From Maricaulis sp965242785 (GTDB lineage: Bacteria; Pseudomonadota; Alphaproteobacteria; Caulobacterales; Maricaulaceae): a stretch of DNA of 64,000 nt. The notes below the pieces were generated by a model. It did not search any database, had not been told where the DNA came from, and saw nothing but the letters and a program-made list of their open reading frames with translations. Location: NCBI GenBank assembly GCA_965242785.1, contig CBDETA010000004.1, positions 186,001 to 250,000 on the forward strand, written 5' to 3'. Positions within the stretch are counted from its first letter, which is position 1. The number at the start of each line of letters is the position of its first letter. A program made the translations under genes and the position numbers. Shown one piece after another: positions 1-9,569 of this stretch.

Positions 1-2
1 AT

Positions 3-266
3 GTTGAAACAGTGACACCGGAACGCTTCCTCGCGCTGTCGCATTCGATGGATGCCCACATGGTGGACCTCTCCCGCATCGCCTGCCCGGTAACCTATCT
101 GGCGGTCGAGGAAGACCGGCTGGTGCCGGCCAGCCAGATGGCAGAAGGCGCCGCGGCGACGCCGGACAGCCGACTGGTCCGCATCCGTTCGACCTATGGT
201 CATGATGCCTTTCTGAAGGAAACGGCTATCGTGGCGGATACGCTGAAAGCCTTCCTCGGGTCCTGA
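3..266 (+). CDS. metX: Homoserine O-acyltransferase, C-terminal part (cut by window edge)
   Basis: This is the last 87 codons of an alpha/beta-hydrolase-fold enzyme whose 5' end lies before the window. MetX enzymes transfer an acyl group to homoserine, the first committed step of methionine synthesis. The visible part holds the usual two late catalytic residues: an Asp in EEDRLVP and a His in YGHDAFL near the C-terminus. The stop is followed after one base by the start of metB, so the two are co-transcribed. The MetB next door resembles the E. coli enzyme, which uses O-succinylhomoserine, so this MetX may be a succinyltransferase; the residues that decide acyl specificity are outside the window. 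Confidence 0.75.
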   Translation, partial: VETVTPERFLALSHSMDAHMVDLSRIACPVTYLAVEEDRLVPASQMAEGAAATPDSRLVRIRSTYGHDAFLKETAIVADTLKAFLGS

Positions 267-267
267 C

Positions 268-1416
268 ATGTCTGACAAGCAACGCACCAAGGCCATCCGG
301 GCCGGCCTCAACACCGACCGGAGCTGGAACGCCGTCATTCCGCCGCTCTCGCTGTCCACGGCCTACCGGCGCGAGGACCCGGCGATCCAGCCGGCCTATG
401 ACTATGCGCGCACCGCCAATCCGGGACGGACGCTGCTGGCCAATGCGATTGCCGAGCTGGAGAATGCTGCGGGGGCCGTGGTCACCGGATCGGGCATGTC
501 GGCGATCGATCTTTTGCTGCACGACCTGCCCTTCGGCGCACGGGTGATCTGTTCGCATGATGCCTATGGCGGTACGCGGCGCCTGCTGGATGCGCGCGGC
601 CAGGACGGCCGGCTGGTACCGGTCTATGTCAACACGACGGATCTGGATGCCGTGGCAGACGCGTTGAATGACGACGCCGCGCTGATCCTGGCCGAGACGC
701 CGTCCAATCCGCGCCTGCGGATTTCCGATCTGAAAGGCCTGGTGCGCCTCGCCCGCGATGCCGGTTGCGAGCTGGCGGTGGACAATACGGTGATGTCGCC
801 TGCCCTGCAGCGGCCGCTGGACTGGGGCGCGGACTATTCGGTGCAGTCGATCACCAAGCTGATCAATGGCCATTCCGACATGGTGGGCGGGGTGGTGTGC
901 TGCGCCGATCCGGAGCGGGCTGAACGCCTGGCCTGGTGGGCCAATTGCGTCGGCACCGGCGCCGGGGCGTTCGACAGCTATCTGGCCCTGCGCGGCCTGC
1001 GCACCTTGCCCCTGCGTGCCAGGGCGCAATGCGAGAGCGCACTGGCCGTGGCGCAATGGCTGGAGGCCGATCCGCGCATCGCGCAGGTGGACTATCCCGG
1101 CCTCGAAAGCCATCCAGGACATGACATTGCCGCCCGCCAGCAGGACGGATTCGGTCAGCTGATCGCCCTTCAGCTATCCTCGTCTGCGCCGAGCGCGCGC
1201 GAAGTGGTGTCCAGTCTGGACATCTTCACCCTGGCCCAGTCGCTGGGCGGGGTGGAAAGCCTGTGCTGCATCCCCGCCCTGATGACGCACGCCTCCATGT
1301 CACCGCAGGCGCGGGCCGAGGCCGGCGTGCCGGATACGCTGATCCGGCTGTCGGTGGGCCTGGAGGACGCCCAGGACCTGATCGCCGATCTCGACCGAGC
1401 GCTGGCACCGGCCTGA
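268..1416 (+). CDS. metB: Cystathionine gamma-synthase
   Basis: PLP-dependent trans-sulfuration enzyme of 382 residues, the normal family length. It would join acyl-homoserine and cysteine into cystathionine in the cytoplasm. The PLP lysine is K197 in SITKLINGHSD, preceded by the cofactor Asp in ELAVDNT. Motifs AWWAN, GAFDSYLALRGLRTL and ESLGGVESL resemble what I recall of E. coli MetB, which favours synthase over cystathionine lyase. The ATG lies one base after the metX stop, so the pair looks translationally coupled. A direct sulfhydrylase (MetZ-like) activity cannot be excluded from sequence alone. Confidence 0.85.
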   Translation: MSDKQRTKAIRAGLNTDRSWNAVIPPLSLSTAYRREDPAIQPAYDYARTANPGRTLLANAIAELENAAGAVVTGSGMSAIDLLLHDLPFGARVICSHDAYGGTRRLLDARGQDGRLVPVYVNTTDLDAVADALNDDAALILAETPSNPRLRISDLKGLVRLARDAGCELAVDNTVMSPALQRPLDWGADYSVQSITKLINGHSDMVGGVVCCADPERAERLAWWANCVGTGAGAFDSYLALRGLRTLPLRARAQCESALAVAQWLEADPRIAQVDYPGLESHPGHDIAARQQDGFGQLIALQLSSSAPSAREVVSSLDIFTLAQSLGGVESLCCIPALMTHASMSPQARAEAGVPDTLIRLSVGLEDAQDLIADLDRALAPA

Positions 1417-1425
1417 GCCCGCGCT

Positions 1426-2916
1426 TCAGACGTTGGTCCGCACCCGGGCGACAGCATCCGCCCAGCCGCGGCGCGCCGCGGCTGTCGCTTCTGCTTGTCC
1501 GGCGGGCGCAAAGGCACGGTCCTGCTGCCAGAGCGCACGGCCGTCCTCGAGGATGGCGAACAGCCCCGCTCCCAGTCCGGCAAGGAAGGCTGCGCCCCAG
1601 GCCGTGGCTTCCGACTGGACCGGCCGAACAACCTCGATACCGGTGAGATCGGCCAGGCGCTGCAGAAGGCCGTCATTACGGGCCATGCCGCCATCGACCC
1701 GCAGGGACCGGGCTTCAACGCCATCGGCGGCCATTGCGTCCAGCAGGTCACAGGTCTGATGGGCGGTGGAGTCGAGCGCGGCGCGGGCAATCTCGGCCCG
1801 GCCGGCGCCGCGGGTGAGGCCGGTGATGGCGGCACGGGCATCGGCGTCCCAGTAAGGCGCGCCCAGCCCGGTGAAGGCGGGGACGAGGTAGACGCCGCTA
1901 TCCGGATCGGCGGCGGCAGCCAGGGCTTCGATCTCGGAGGCGCGCGCGATCAGGCCCAGACCGTCGCGCAGCCACTGGATGGTGGCCCCGGCGGACAGGA
2001 TCGAACCTTCCAGCGCATAGGCCGTCTCGCCGCCCAGCCGCCAGGCGACGGTGGTGAGGAGGCGATTGGAGGAGGCAACCGGCCGGGTGCCGGTATTGAT
2101 CAAGAGGAAGGCGCCGGTGCCGTAAGTGGACTTCATCTCGCCAGGCGCGAGGCAGGCCTGACCGATGGCCGCGGACTGCTGGTCTCCGGCCACGCCGGTG
2201 ATGGGCAGGGCCCGCCCCAGCGCCGCGGTCTCCGCAAGGCCGAAATCGCCGGCGCTGTCACGGACCTCGGGCAGAAGGGCTGCCGGGACGTTGAACAGGT
2301 CGAGCAGATCGGCGTCCCAGCACTGGCGGTGGATGTCGTAAAGGCTGGTTCGGCTGGCGTTGGTGGCGTCCGTGGCATGGACTGCACCGCCGGTGAGGCG
2401 CCAGATCAGCCAGGTATCGACGGTGCCGAAAGCCAGCTCACCAGCCTCGGCGCGCGCACGGGCGCTGTCATGATGGTCCAGCAGCCAGGCGATCTTGGTG
2501 GCGGAGAAATAGGGGTCGAGCACAAGGCCGGTACGGGCGCGCACGCGGTCGGCATGACCGGCCTGGCGCAGGGCGGCGCAGGTGTCGGCGGTGCGCCGGT
2601 CCTGCCAGACGATGGCATTTCCCAGAGGCTCTCCGGTCCGGCGGTCCCAGATCAGCGTGGTCTCGCGCTGGTTTGTAATGCCGATGGCTGCCGGCTCATA
2701 CCCCTTGGCCGCGGCCGCCTTGAGCGCTTCGCGGGCTGTGGCGCGGACGGTGGCCCAGATCACTTCGGGATCATGCTCGACCCAGCCGGGTTGCGGATAG
2801 ATCTGCTGGAATTCGCGCTGGGCGACCGCGACAACCTGATAGTCCGGCGTGAACACGACGGCGCGTGAACTGGTGGTACCCTGGTCGATAGCCAGGATGG
2901 CCGTGCGTTTTCCCAT
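1426..2916 (-). CDS. glpK: Glycerol kinase
   Basis: FGGY-family sugar kinase that phosphorylates glycerol to glycerol-3-phosphate using ATP. The N-terminus AILAIDQGTTSSRAVVF is the phosphate-1 motif of the actin-like ATPase fold, and DQGTTSSR is typical of glycerol kinases; GVAGDQQSAAIGQ and SLRVDGGMARND are further family motifs. The start is at 2916, where GGGGGAG lies just upstream; an 18-codon longer reading frame has no support. The length of 496 residues is typical. It is convergent with metB (9 bp apart). No glpF, glpD or glpR is adjacent, so it appears to stand alone. Confidence 0.93.
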   Translation of the reverse strand: MGKRTAILAIDQGTTSSRAVVFTPDYQVVAVAQREFQQIYPQPGWVEHDPEVIWATVRATAREALKAAAAKGYEPAAIGITNQRETTLIWDRRTGEPLGNAIVWQDRRTADTCAALRQAGHADRVRARTGLVLDPYFSATKIAWLLDHHDSARARAEAGELAFGTVDTWLIWRLTGGAVHATDATNASRTSLYDIHRQCWDADLLDLFNVPAALLPEVRDSAGDFGLAETAALGRALPITGVAGDQQSAAIGQACLAPGEMKSTYGTGAFLLINTGTRPVASSNRLLTTVAWRLGGETAYALEGSILSAGATIQWLRDGLGLIARASEIEALAAAADPDSGVYLVPAFTGLGAPYWDADARAAITGLTRGAGRAEIARAALDSTAHQTCDLLDAMAADGVEARSLRVDGGMARNDGLLQRLADLTGIEVVRPVQSEATAWGAAFLAGLGAGLFAILEDGRALWQQDRAFAPAGQAEATAAARRGWADAVARVRTNV

Positions 2917-3007
2917 CTTCGCTCCCCCGCGGTTTTTGCGTGTGACGACAGCCATGACGCAATTGGACAAAACAGGCTAGGCTTCGATGAGATGAAAAGG
3001 AGCCGGC

Positions 3008-3949
3008 ATGGCTGAGGACGGTTTTCCCCTGGACTATCTGGAAACGCCCAGCGGCGCCCGCCTCGCGCTGCACACGCGCGAGGCCCAGGGCACGCCGCGC
3101 GGCATCGTGCATATCAATCACGGTCTGGCCGAACGGGCCGGCCGTTATGCCCGCTTTGCCGAATTCCTGAGTGCGCGCGGCTATCATGTCGCGGCCCAGG
3201 ATCATCGCGGCCACGGCCGCACGACGGCCAAGGACGGGGCGGCCCGGCGGTTTGCCGATGAGGATGGCTGGACCAAGCTGATCGATGATGTCGGTGCCGT
3301 TCAGGCGCATCTCAGAGCCCGCTGGCCGGACCTGCCACTGGTGGTGTTCGGGCATTCCATGGGATCCGTGGTCGCCTTCAACTACATCCTGCGCCACCCC
3401 GAGACGGTGGCCGGAGCAGCCATCTGGAACGGCAATATGGCCCTGGGCGGGCTGAAATCGGTGATGCGGCTGGTGCTGTGGTTCGAGGCCCTGTTCGGCG
3501 GCCGCTTCGCCCCCAGCACCACCATCGACAAGCTGACCTTCAAGGCCTGGAACAAGCGTTTCCCAGAAGGCCGTACGGATGCCGACTGGCTGTCCTCGGA
3601 CACGGCGGAAGTGGATGCCTATGTGGCGGACGAGCTGTGCGGCTGGCCCTCGAGCGTGTCGCTGTGGCGGGACTTCCTGGACGGGGTCGGCTTTGCCGAG
3701 GATGACGCCAATCTGGCAGCCCTGCCACACGACCTGCCGCTGCACCTGATCGGCGGATCGCTGGACCCGGCGACCGATGGCGGCGAGGCCGTGCGCAAGC
3801 TGGCGGCGCGGTTGAAGCGCGCCGGGATGAGCGATGTCAGTTGCGAGATCGTCGAGGGTTTCCGACACGAGACCGTGAACGAGGTGGGCCGTGAGCGGCC
3901 GATGGCTGACTTTGCCGACTGGCTTGATCGAGTGACGGGACAGGCCTGA
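3008..3949 (+). CDS. Alpha/beta hydrolase, monoacylglycerol-lipase-like
   Basis: 313-residue serine hydrolase of the lysophospholipase/monoacylglycerol lipase (PldB) group. The nucleophile is S117 in VVFGHSMGSVVAFNYIL; an HGLAERAGRYARFAEFL motif near residue 38 is typical of the monoacylglycerol lipase subgroup and forms the oxyanion region. Catalytic Asp (GGSLDPATDGG) and His (GFRHETVNE) follow in the expected order. There is no signal peptide, so it is probably cytoplasmic. AAGGAG precedes the ATG. The next gene starts 5 bp after the stop, suggesting co-transcription. Divergent glpK (glycerol use) makes a glyceride-breakdown role attractive, but that is inference. Confidence 0.8.
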   Translation: MAEDGFPLDYLETPSGARLALHTREAQGTPRGIVHINHGLAERAGRYARFAEFLSARGYHVAAQDHRGHGRTTAKDGAARRFADEDGWTKLIDDVGAVQAHLRARWPDLPLVVFGHSMGSVVAFNYILRHPETVAGAAIWNGNMALGGLKSVMRLVLWFEALFGGRFAPSTTIDKLTFKAWNKRFPEGRTDADWLSSDTAEVDAYVADELCGWPSSVSLWRDFLDGVGFAEDDANLAALPHDLPLHLIGGSLDPATDGGEAVRKLAARLKRAGMSDVSCEIVEGFRHETVNEVGRERPMADFADWLDRVTGQA

Positions 3950-3954
3950 GCCGC

Positions 3955-5136
3955 ATGCTGCGCTTTGATGCCGTCATCATCGGGGCCGGCGCGGCCGGCA
4001 TGATGTGCGCCATCGAGGCGGGGCGCCGGGGACGGTCCGTGCTGGTGATCGAGCACGCCCGCAAGCCCGGCGAAAAGATCCGGATCTCCGGCGGCGGCCG
4101 GTGCAACTTCACCAATCTCCACGCCGGTCCCCAGAACTATCTGTCGGCCAATCCGCACTTCATGAAGTCGGCGCTGAAGCGCTACACGCAATGGGATTTC
4201 ATCGACTGGGTCGATCGCAAGGGCATTGCCTGGCACGAGAAGACGCTGGGCCAGCTGTTCTGCGACGGCTCTGCGCAGCAGATCATCGACGGGCTTCTGG
4301 CAGACATGGCCGACGCCAGAGTGGTACTGCGCACGGGCGTATCCGTGCAGGAACAGGCGCGATCAGATAACGGGTTCCGGCTGGCGCTGGATACCGGCGA
4401 GCACGTGGACTGCCGCTCACTGGTGGTGGCCAGCGGCGGCAAGTCGATCCCGAAAATGGGCGCGACGGGCTTTGGTTACGACGTGGCGCGGGCGCACGGG
4501 CTGTCGGTAACCGAGACGCGTCCGGGCCTGGTGCCGCTGACCTTTGATCCCGACACGCTGACCCGGTTCAAGCCGCTGGCAGGAGTGGCGGTTCCAGTGC
4601 GCCTGACGCACGGGCGGACCCGGTTTGACGAGGCGATGCTGTTCACCCATCGCGGGCTGAGCGGCCCGGCGGTGCTGCAGATCTCCTCCTACTGGCGTGA
4701 AGGGGACACGCTCACGGCCAGGCTTCGCCCCGAACTGGACTGGGCCGAACTGCTGCTGGCAGAGAAGCGGTCAGCGCCGAAACGGGCCGTCACGACGGTT
4801 CTGGGCGAGCATCTGCCCAACCGGCTGGTTCAGCTGCTGGCCGAGCTGCACGGCATCGACGGCAATCTGGCCGACCAGTCCGACAAGGCATTGCGGGCCC
4901 TCGCCACAGCGCTGGCGGCCTGGCCGCTGGTCCCCACGGGCTCGGAAGGTTATCGCACAGCCGAGGTCACGCTGGGCGGCGTGGACACATCGGACCTGGA
5001 CAGCCGCACAATGCAGGCCCGGAATGTTCCCGGACTGTATTTCATCGGCGAAGTGGTTGACGTCACAGGCTGGCTTGGCGGATACAACTTCCAATGGGCC
5101 TGGTCATCGGGATGGTGCGCAGGCCAATTCGTTTGA
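3955..5136 (+). CDS. BaiN/YhiN (HI0933) family FAD-dependent oxidoreductase
   Basis: 393-residue flavoprotein. The N-terminal dinucleotide-binding motif IIGAGAAGMMCAIEAGRRG is followed by ISGGGRCNFTN, diagnostic of the HI0933 family, and the C-terminus holds the FAD-closing motif GLYFIGEVVDVTGWLGGYN. Members have been given roles ranging from bile-acid dehydroxylation to uncharacterised redox functions, so the substrate is unknown here. It starts 5 bp after the hydrolase stop and probably shares its transcript. After it come about 140 bp with no recognisable signal before the RND adaptor. Confidence 0.85.
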   Translation: MLRFDAVIIGAGAAGMMCAIEAGRRGRSVLVIEHARKPGEKIRISGGGRCNFTNLHAGPQNYLSANPHFMKSALKRYTQWDFIDWVDRKGIAWHEKTLGQLFCDGSAQQIIDGLLADMADARVVLRTGVSVQEQARSDNGFRLALDTGEHVDCRSLVVASGGKSIPKMGATGFGYDVARAHGLSVTETRPGLVPLTFDPDTLTRFKPLAGVAVPVRLTHGRTRFDEAMLFTHRGLSGPAVLQISSYWREGDTLTARLRPELDWAELLLAEKRSAPKRAVTTVLGEHLPNRLVQLLAELHGIDGNLADQSDKALRALATALAAWPLVPTGSEGYRTAEVTLGGVDTSDLDSRTMQARNVPGLYFIGEVVDVTGWLGGYNFQWAWSSGWCAGQFV

Positions 5137-5279
5137 GCCGGTGACAGGGGGGAGCTGGCATTTCGTCGCGGCGGCGTGATTGCGCTCGCCTTGGCGTGCG
5201 ACCAGCGCTATCAAGGGGCCCGTGAACAGCGTTTGCGGCTTGGACGTGTCCGGTTCAGGTCCCGTTACAAGAATTGGTC

Positions 5280-6356
5280 ATGACCTTGAACAAGTCCTAC
5301 ATAGCGGCACTGGCCATCTTCCTTGCGGTCGTGCTGTTGTTCACCATTGGCACGCTGTTGCAGGCTGGTGAAGCCAACTCCCACGAATCCCGACCGGAAT
5401 CGACGCACACTCCGTTTGAAGTCGTCACGCGGACGGTCACGGCGCAGCCGCGCCAGGCGGTGCTGTCCCTGCGCGGCCGGACCGAGGCCTTCCGGGAAGT
5501 CCTGGTGCGGGCGGAGACCGGCGGCCGCGTGGTCGAGGCGCCCATGCAGGAAGGCTCTCCGGTCAGCGCCGGCGACGTTCTGTGCCGGCTGGATGTCGAT
5601 GCCCGTGCGGCGGCCGTTGCCCAGGCCGAGGCCGACCTGCGGGCCCGGCAGCTGGAATATGACGCGGCGGTGGAATTGCGCAATCGCGGACACCGCTCGG
5701 CCAACCAGGTCGCCGCCATGGAAGCCGCCCGCGACGCTGCCAGCGCACAGCTGCGCGCCGCACGCGAAGAGCTGGCGAATGTCTACCTCACCGCCCCCTT
5801 TGATGGCGTGTTCGACGGCCGCAATGCCGAGGTCGGCGATTTCCTGCGGGCCGGCGATCCGTGCGGCACCGTGGTCGAGCTGGACCCCATCCTGGTGGTG
5901 GCCGAAGTCCCCGAGCGCAGCGTCAGCGAACTCGCTCCCGGCATGGCCGGACGCGTGCGTCTGGTGACCGGGCAGCACGTCGAGGGTCAGGTCCGCTTCA
6001 TCGAACGCCGCGCCGATCCCGCCACGCGCACCTTTCGGGTTGAGGTGGAGGTGCCCAATCCCGATCTGGACATTCGCGCCGGCGTGACCGCCGAAATCCG
6101 GCTGGACCTGCCCGAGCGCCCGGCCCACCGCATCCCGGCCTCGATCCTGGCGCTGGATTCGGACGGCGAGCTGGGCGTCCGCATTGTCGAGCCGGACAAC
6201 CGTGTCCGCTTTGTCCGCACCGAATTGCTGAGCGATGATGGCGAACAGGTGTGGGTCGGCGGCTTGCCGGAAACGGCCGAAGTAATCGTTCTGGGCCAGG
6301 AATTCGTGTCAGACGGCGTCCTGGTGCGGGTGGCCCGGGAGGGAGCTTCCCGGTGA
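5280..6356 (+). CDS. RND efflux periplasmic adaptor (membrane fusion protein)
   Basis: 358-residue HlyD/AcrA-type adaptor linking an inner-membrane RND pump to an outer-membrane channel. It has an N-terminal membrane anchor (about residues 7-27), a biotinyl-lipoyl-like half (EVLVRAETGGRVVEAP), a helical hairpin (about residues 100-160, AVAQAEADLRARQLEYDAAV), the second lipoyl half (ANVYLTAPFDGVFDG) and a beta-barrel domain. There is no lipobox cysteine, so it is membrane-anchored rather than a lipoprotein. The start is placed at the ATG at 5280; an in-frame TTG six bases earlier is less likely. Its TGA overlaps the GTG start of the pump gene. Confidence 0.9.
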   Translation: MTLNKSYIAALAIFLAVVLLFTIGTLLQAGEANSHESRPESTHTPFEVVTRTVTAQPRQAVLSLRGRTEAFREVLVRAETGGRVVEAPMQEGSPVSAGDVLCRLDVDARAAAVAQAEADLRARQLEYDAAVELRNRGHRSANQVAAMEAARDAASAQLRAAREELANVYLTAPFDGVFDGRNAEVGDFLRAGDPCGTVVELDPILVVAEVPERSVSELAPGMAGRVRLVTGQHVEGQVRFIERRADPATRTFRVEVEVPNPDLDIRAGVTAEIRLDLPERPAHRIPASILALDSDGELGVRIVEPDNRVRFVRTELLSDDGEQVWVGGLPETAEVIVLGQEFVSDGVLVRVAREGASR

Positions 6357-9300
6357 AGGGTATCGTCGACTTCGCGATCGGCCGGGCCCGCATGGTGCTC
6401 GGCATTTTCGTCTGCGCACTCGCTGCCGGCCTGATGTCCTTCCTGACGCTGCCGCGCGAAGCCGATCCGGACATTCCCTTTCCCTTCGTCATCGTGGTAG
6501 TGCCGCTGGACGGGATCTCGCCAGAGGACAGCGAGCGCCTGATCGTGCGCCCGACTGAAACCGAGATGCGCTCGATCGAGGGCCTGGTCGAGCTGAACGG
6601 CAATGCGTCTCTGGGTGCCGGCACGCTGATCGCGGAATTTGGCGTGCCGTTCGACGCCGACCAGTCGGTGCTGGATGTGCGCGAGGCCGTCGACATGGCC
6701 CGCCGGGAATATCCCGAGGACGTGCGCGAACCGGTGATCCAGGAATTCAATTCCGCCCTCGCCCCGACCATTGCCGTGCAGGTGTATGGTGAGGCGCCGG
6801 AGCGCACGCTCTACCGCATCGCGCGGGACCTAGAAGACGAGATCGAGACCCTGCCGCAAATCCTGCAGGTGGATGTCCAGGGCATCCGCGAGGAAGTGCT
6901 GGAAATCGTCATCGATCCGACCCTGCTGGAGACCTATGGCGTCACCTACAACCAGCTTTTCAATGCCGTGCAGTCGAACAACCGGCTGATCGCGGCGGGT
7001 TCGCTGGACAGTGGCGAAGCGCGTTTCCAGGTGAAAGTGCCGGGCCTGTTCGAAAGCGCCGAGGATGCGCTGAGCCTGCCGCTGACCCGGTCCGGAGACA
7101 CGGTGGTAACCCTGCAGGATGTGGCCACCGTGCGCCGCACCTTCAAGGATGCCGACAGTTTCTCGCGCTATAACGGCGCCCCCGCCTTCACGCTGCAGGT
7201 AGTGCGCCGTTCGGGCGAGAATATCATGGATACGGCAGCCGCCGTCCGGGCCCTGACGGCTGAGGTGGCCGAGAGCTGGCCGGAAACCGTGCGCCATGAT
7301 TTCAGCCTCGACCTGTCGACCTATGTCCGCGACAGCCTGCAAAGCCTGACCTCCTCCATCATGCTGGCCATCGTGCTGGTGCTGATCATCGTGGTGGCGG
7401 CGCTGGGCCTGCGTTCGGCGCTGCTGGTCGGCGTGGCGATCCCGTCCAGCTTCCTGTTCTCCTTCCTGTTATTGAATGTCTACGGGCTCACCGTGAACTT
7501 CATGGTGATGTTCGCGATGGTGCTGGCAGTCGGCCTGCTGGTCGATGGCGCCATCGTGGTGGTGGAATATGCCGACCGGAAACTGGCTGAGGGCGCAACC
7601 CGTCGCGAGGCCTATTCCAGTGCCGGCAAGCGCATGTTCTGGCCGATCGTGTCGTCCACCGGCACCACGCTGGCGGCCTTCGTGCCCTTCCTGTTCTGGG
7701 ATTCGATCCCGGGCCAGTACATGGCCTTCCTGCCGCTGACGCTGATCTTCGTCCTGTCCTCGGCCCTGGTGATGGCACTGGTATTCCTGCCGACCCTGGG
7801 CTCGGTGCTGGGTCGCAAGGGCGGCGTGGCCGATGAAGACTCGGCAATCGCTCACCTCAATGCGGCAGAGGGCGGCGAACCGACCCGGTTGCCCGGCCTG
7901 ACCGGGGCCTATGCCCGCCTGATCTCGGCCCTGGTGAAACGCCCGGTCATGGTCGGTCTCGCCTCGCTGGGCATTGTCGTCAGCATCGTCTTCAGCTTCG
8001 GCGCTGTCGCCTCGTCCATGCGCACCGAGTTCTTCCTCGATGCGGAACCGGAACAGCTCTACGTCTTCGTCCGCGCCCGCGGAAACCTGTCGCCGGCAGA
8101 GCAGTATGAACTGGCCCTGGAAGCCGAGCAGCGGCTGGCGGGGATCGAGGGCATCAAGGGGTATTACACCGTGGCGGGCGAGCCGCCCGGTCGCTCGCCG
8201 TTCGATGGCACCGGCTCGGCACCCGCAGACAGCGTGGCGCGGATCTTTGTGGAGTTCGAACCCTTTGGCCAGCGCCCCAATGGCCGCCTGATCGAACGCC
8301 AGATCCGCGAAGCCATGGTCGGCATTCCCGGTGTGATCATCGAGGTTCGTCCCTTCCAGCAGGGCCCGCCCGTGGGCAAGGACATCCAGGTCGAACTGCG
8401 TTCCGACGACGCGGCAGCGCTGGAGCGCGCGGCCCGACTGATCCGGGCCCGGGTCGACGCGATGGACGGCACGACCGATATCGAGGACACGCTGCCCCTG
8501 CCAGGCGTGGAATGGCGGCTGGAGGTAGACCGTGCCGAAGCCGGCCGTTTCGGCGCCGATGTCACCCAGGTGGGCGCGGCGGTGCAGTTGGTGACGACCG
8601 GATCCCTGGTCGGGCGATACCGGCCGGACGATGCCGATGAGGAGGTGGATATCCGCGTCCGTTTCCCGGCAGCCGACCGGGACATTTCCCGGCTCGACGA
8701 CCTGCGGGTGAACACCACCAATGGCGCCGTGCCGATCACCAATTTCGTCACTCGCGAAGCGCATCAGCGCATCGACTCGATCAGCCGGCGCGACGGCAAG
8801 CGCGTGCTGGTGGTCCGGGCCAATGCGGCGGAAGGCTTTGCCGGCAATATCCTGGTCGCGGAACTGCGCGAATGGGTCGCCGAACAGGTGGCCAGCGGTG
8901 CGATCGAGCGTTCGGTCGATATCAGCTTTCTGGGCGCGGACGAGGAGAATGCGGAAGCCGGGGCCTTCTTCGCCGGGGCAATGCTGGCCTCGCTCTTCAT
9001 GATGGCCGTCATCCTGTTGTGGCAGTTCAACAATTTCTGGCACGTCGTGCTGACCCTGCAGGCCGTGATCCTGTCGGTGGTCGGCGTCCTCCTGGGCGTG
9101 ATGCTGACCTTCCCCTACATCTCCATCCTGTTCCTGGGCACGGGGATCGTGACGCTGGCCGGCATCGTGGTGAACAACAATATCGTGCTGATCGACACCT
9201 TCCAGCGCCTGCGCGGCCTGGGCATGGACGTGGACGAAGCGGTGGTGCGCACGGCCGCCCAGCGTCTTCGCCCGGTGATGCTGACCACGATCACGACGAT

Positions 9301-9562
9301 CTTCGGCCTGCTGCCGATGGTGTTCCAGATCAATGCCGACTTTGCCCATGGCGTGCTGTCGATCGGCGGCCCGGCCTCGGAATGGTGGGTGCAGCTATCC
9401 TCAGCCGTGGTCTGGGGGCTCGGCTTCTCGACCCTTCTGACCCTGGTGCTGACCCCGGTAATGCTGGGCGTGCCGTCCCGGCTGGGTGCCTGGCGCCGCA
9501 AACGCATCGGCCAGGCACTCGACCTGGTGGGTGTGGACCGAAAGGCGGAGCCGGCTGAGTAA
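6353..9562 (+). CDS. RND efflux pump, inner-membrane permease
   Basis: AcrB-type proton-driven exporter of 1069 residues with two sets of six membrane segments and two large periplasmic loops. I place the start at the GTG at 6353 (ribosome site GGGAGGGAG, overlapping the adaptor stop); the reading frame is open 102 bp further up inside the adaptor gene but reads as junk there. The TM4 motif is GLLVDGAIVVVE (D398, G399) where AcrB has DD, and the TM10 motif is GIVVNNNIVLID (N941) where AcrB has the relay lysine. The proton pathway therefore differs from AcrB. Substrate is unknown; no tolC-like gene or local regulator is adjacent. Confidence 0.9.
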   Translation: MKGIVDFAIGRARMVLGIFVCALAAGLMSFLTLPREADPDIPFPFVIVVVPLDGISPEDSERLIVRPTETEMRSIEGLVELNGNASLGAGTLIAEFGVPFDADQSVLDVREAVDMARREYPEDVREPVIQEFNSALAPTIAVQVYGEAPERTLYRIARDLEDEIETLPQILQVDVQGIREEVLEIVIDPTLLETYGVTYNQLFNAVQSNNRLIAAGSLDSGEARFQVKVPGLFESAEDALSLPLTRSGDTVVTLQDVATVRRTFKDADSFSRYNGAPAFTLQVVRRSGENIMDTAAAVRALTAEVAESWPETVRHDFSLDLSTYVRDSLQSLTSSIMLAIVLVLIIVVAALGLRSALLVGVAIPSSFLFSFLLLNVYGLTVNFMVMFAMVLAVGLLVDGAIVVVEYADRKLAEGATRREAYSSAGKRMFWPIVSSTGTTLAAFVPFLFWDSIPGQYMAFLPLTLIFVLSSALVMALVFLPTLGSVLGRKGGVADEDSAIAHLNAAEGGEPTRLPGLTGAYARLISALVKRPVMVGLASLGIVVSIVFSFGAVASSMRTEFFLDAEPEQLYVFVRARGNLSPAEQYELALEAEQRLAGIEGIKGYYTVAGEPPGRSPFDGTGSAPADSVARIFVEFEPFGQRPNGRLIERQIREAMVGIPGVIIEVRPFQQGPPVGKDIQVELRSDDAAALERAARLIRARVDAMDGTTDIEDTLPLPGVEWRLEVDRAEAGRFGADVTQVGAAVQLVTTGSLVGRYRPDDADEEVDIRVRFPAADRDISRLDDLRVNTTNGAVPITNFVTREAHQRIDSISRRDGKRVLVVRANAAEGFAGNILVAELREWVAEQVASGAIERSVDISFLGADEENAEAGAFFAGAMLASLFMMAVILLWQFNNFWHVVLTLQAVILSVVGVLLGVMLTFPYISILFLGTGIVTLAGIVVNNNIVLIDTFQRLRGLGMDVDEAVVRTAAQRLRPVMLTTITTIFGLLPMVFQINADFAHGVLSIGGPASEWWVQLSSAVVWGLGFSTLLTLVLTPVMLGVPSRLGAWRRKRIGQALDLVGVDRKAEPAE

Positions 9563-9569
9563 GCGGGAT

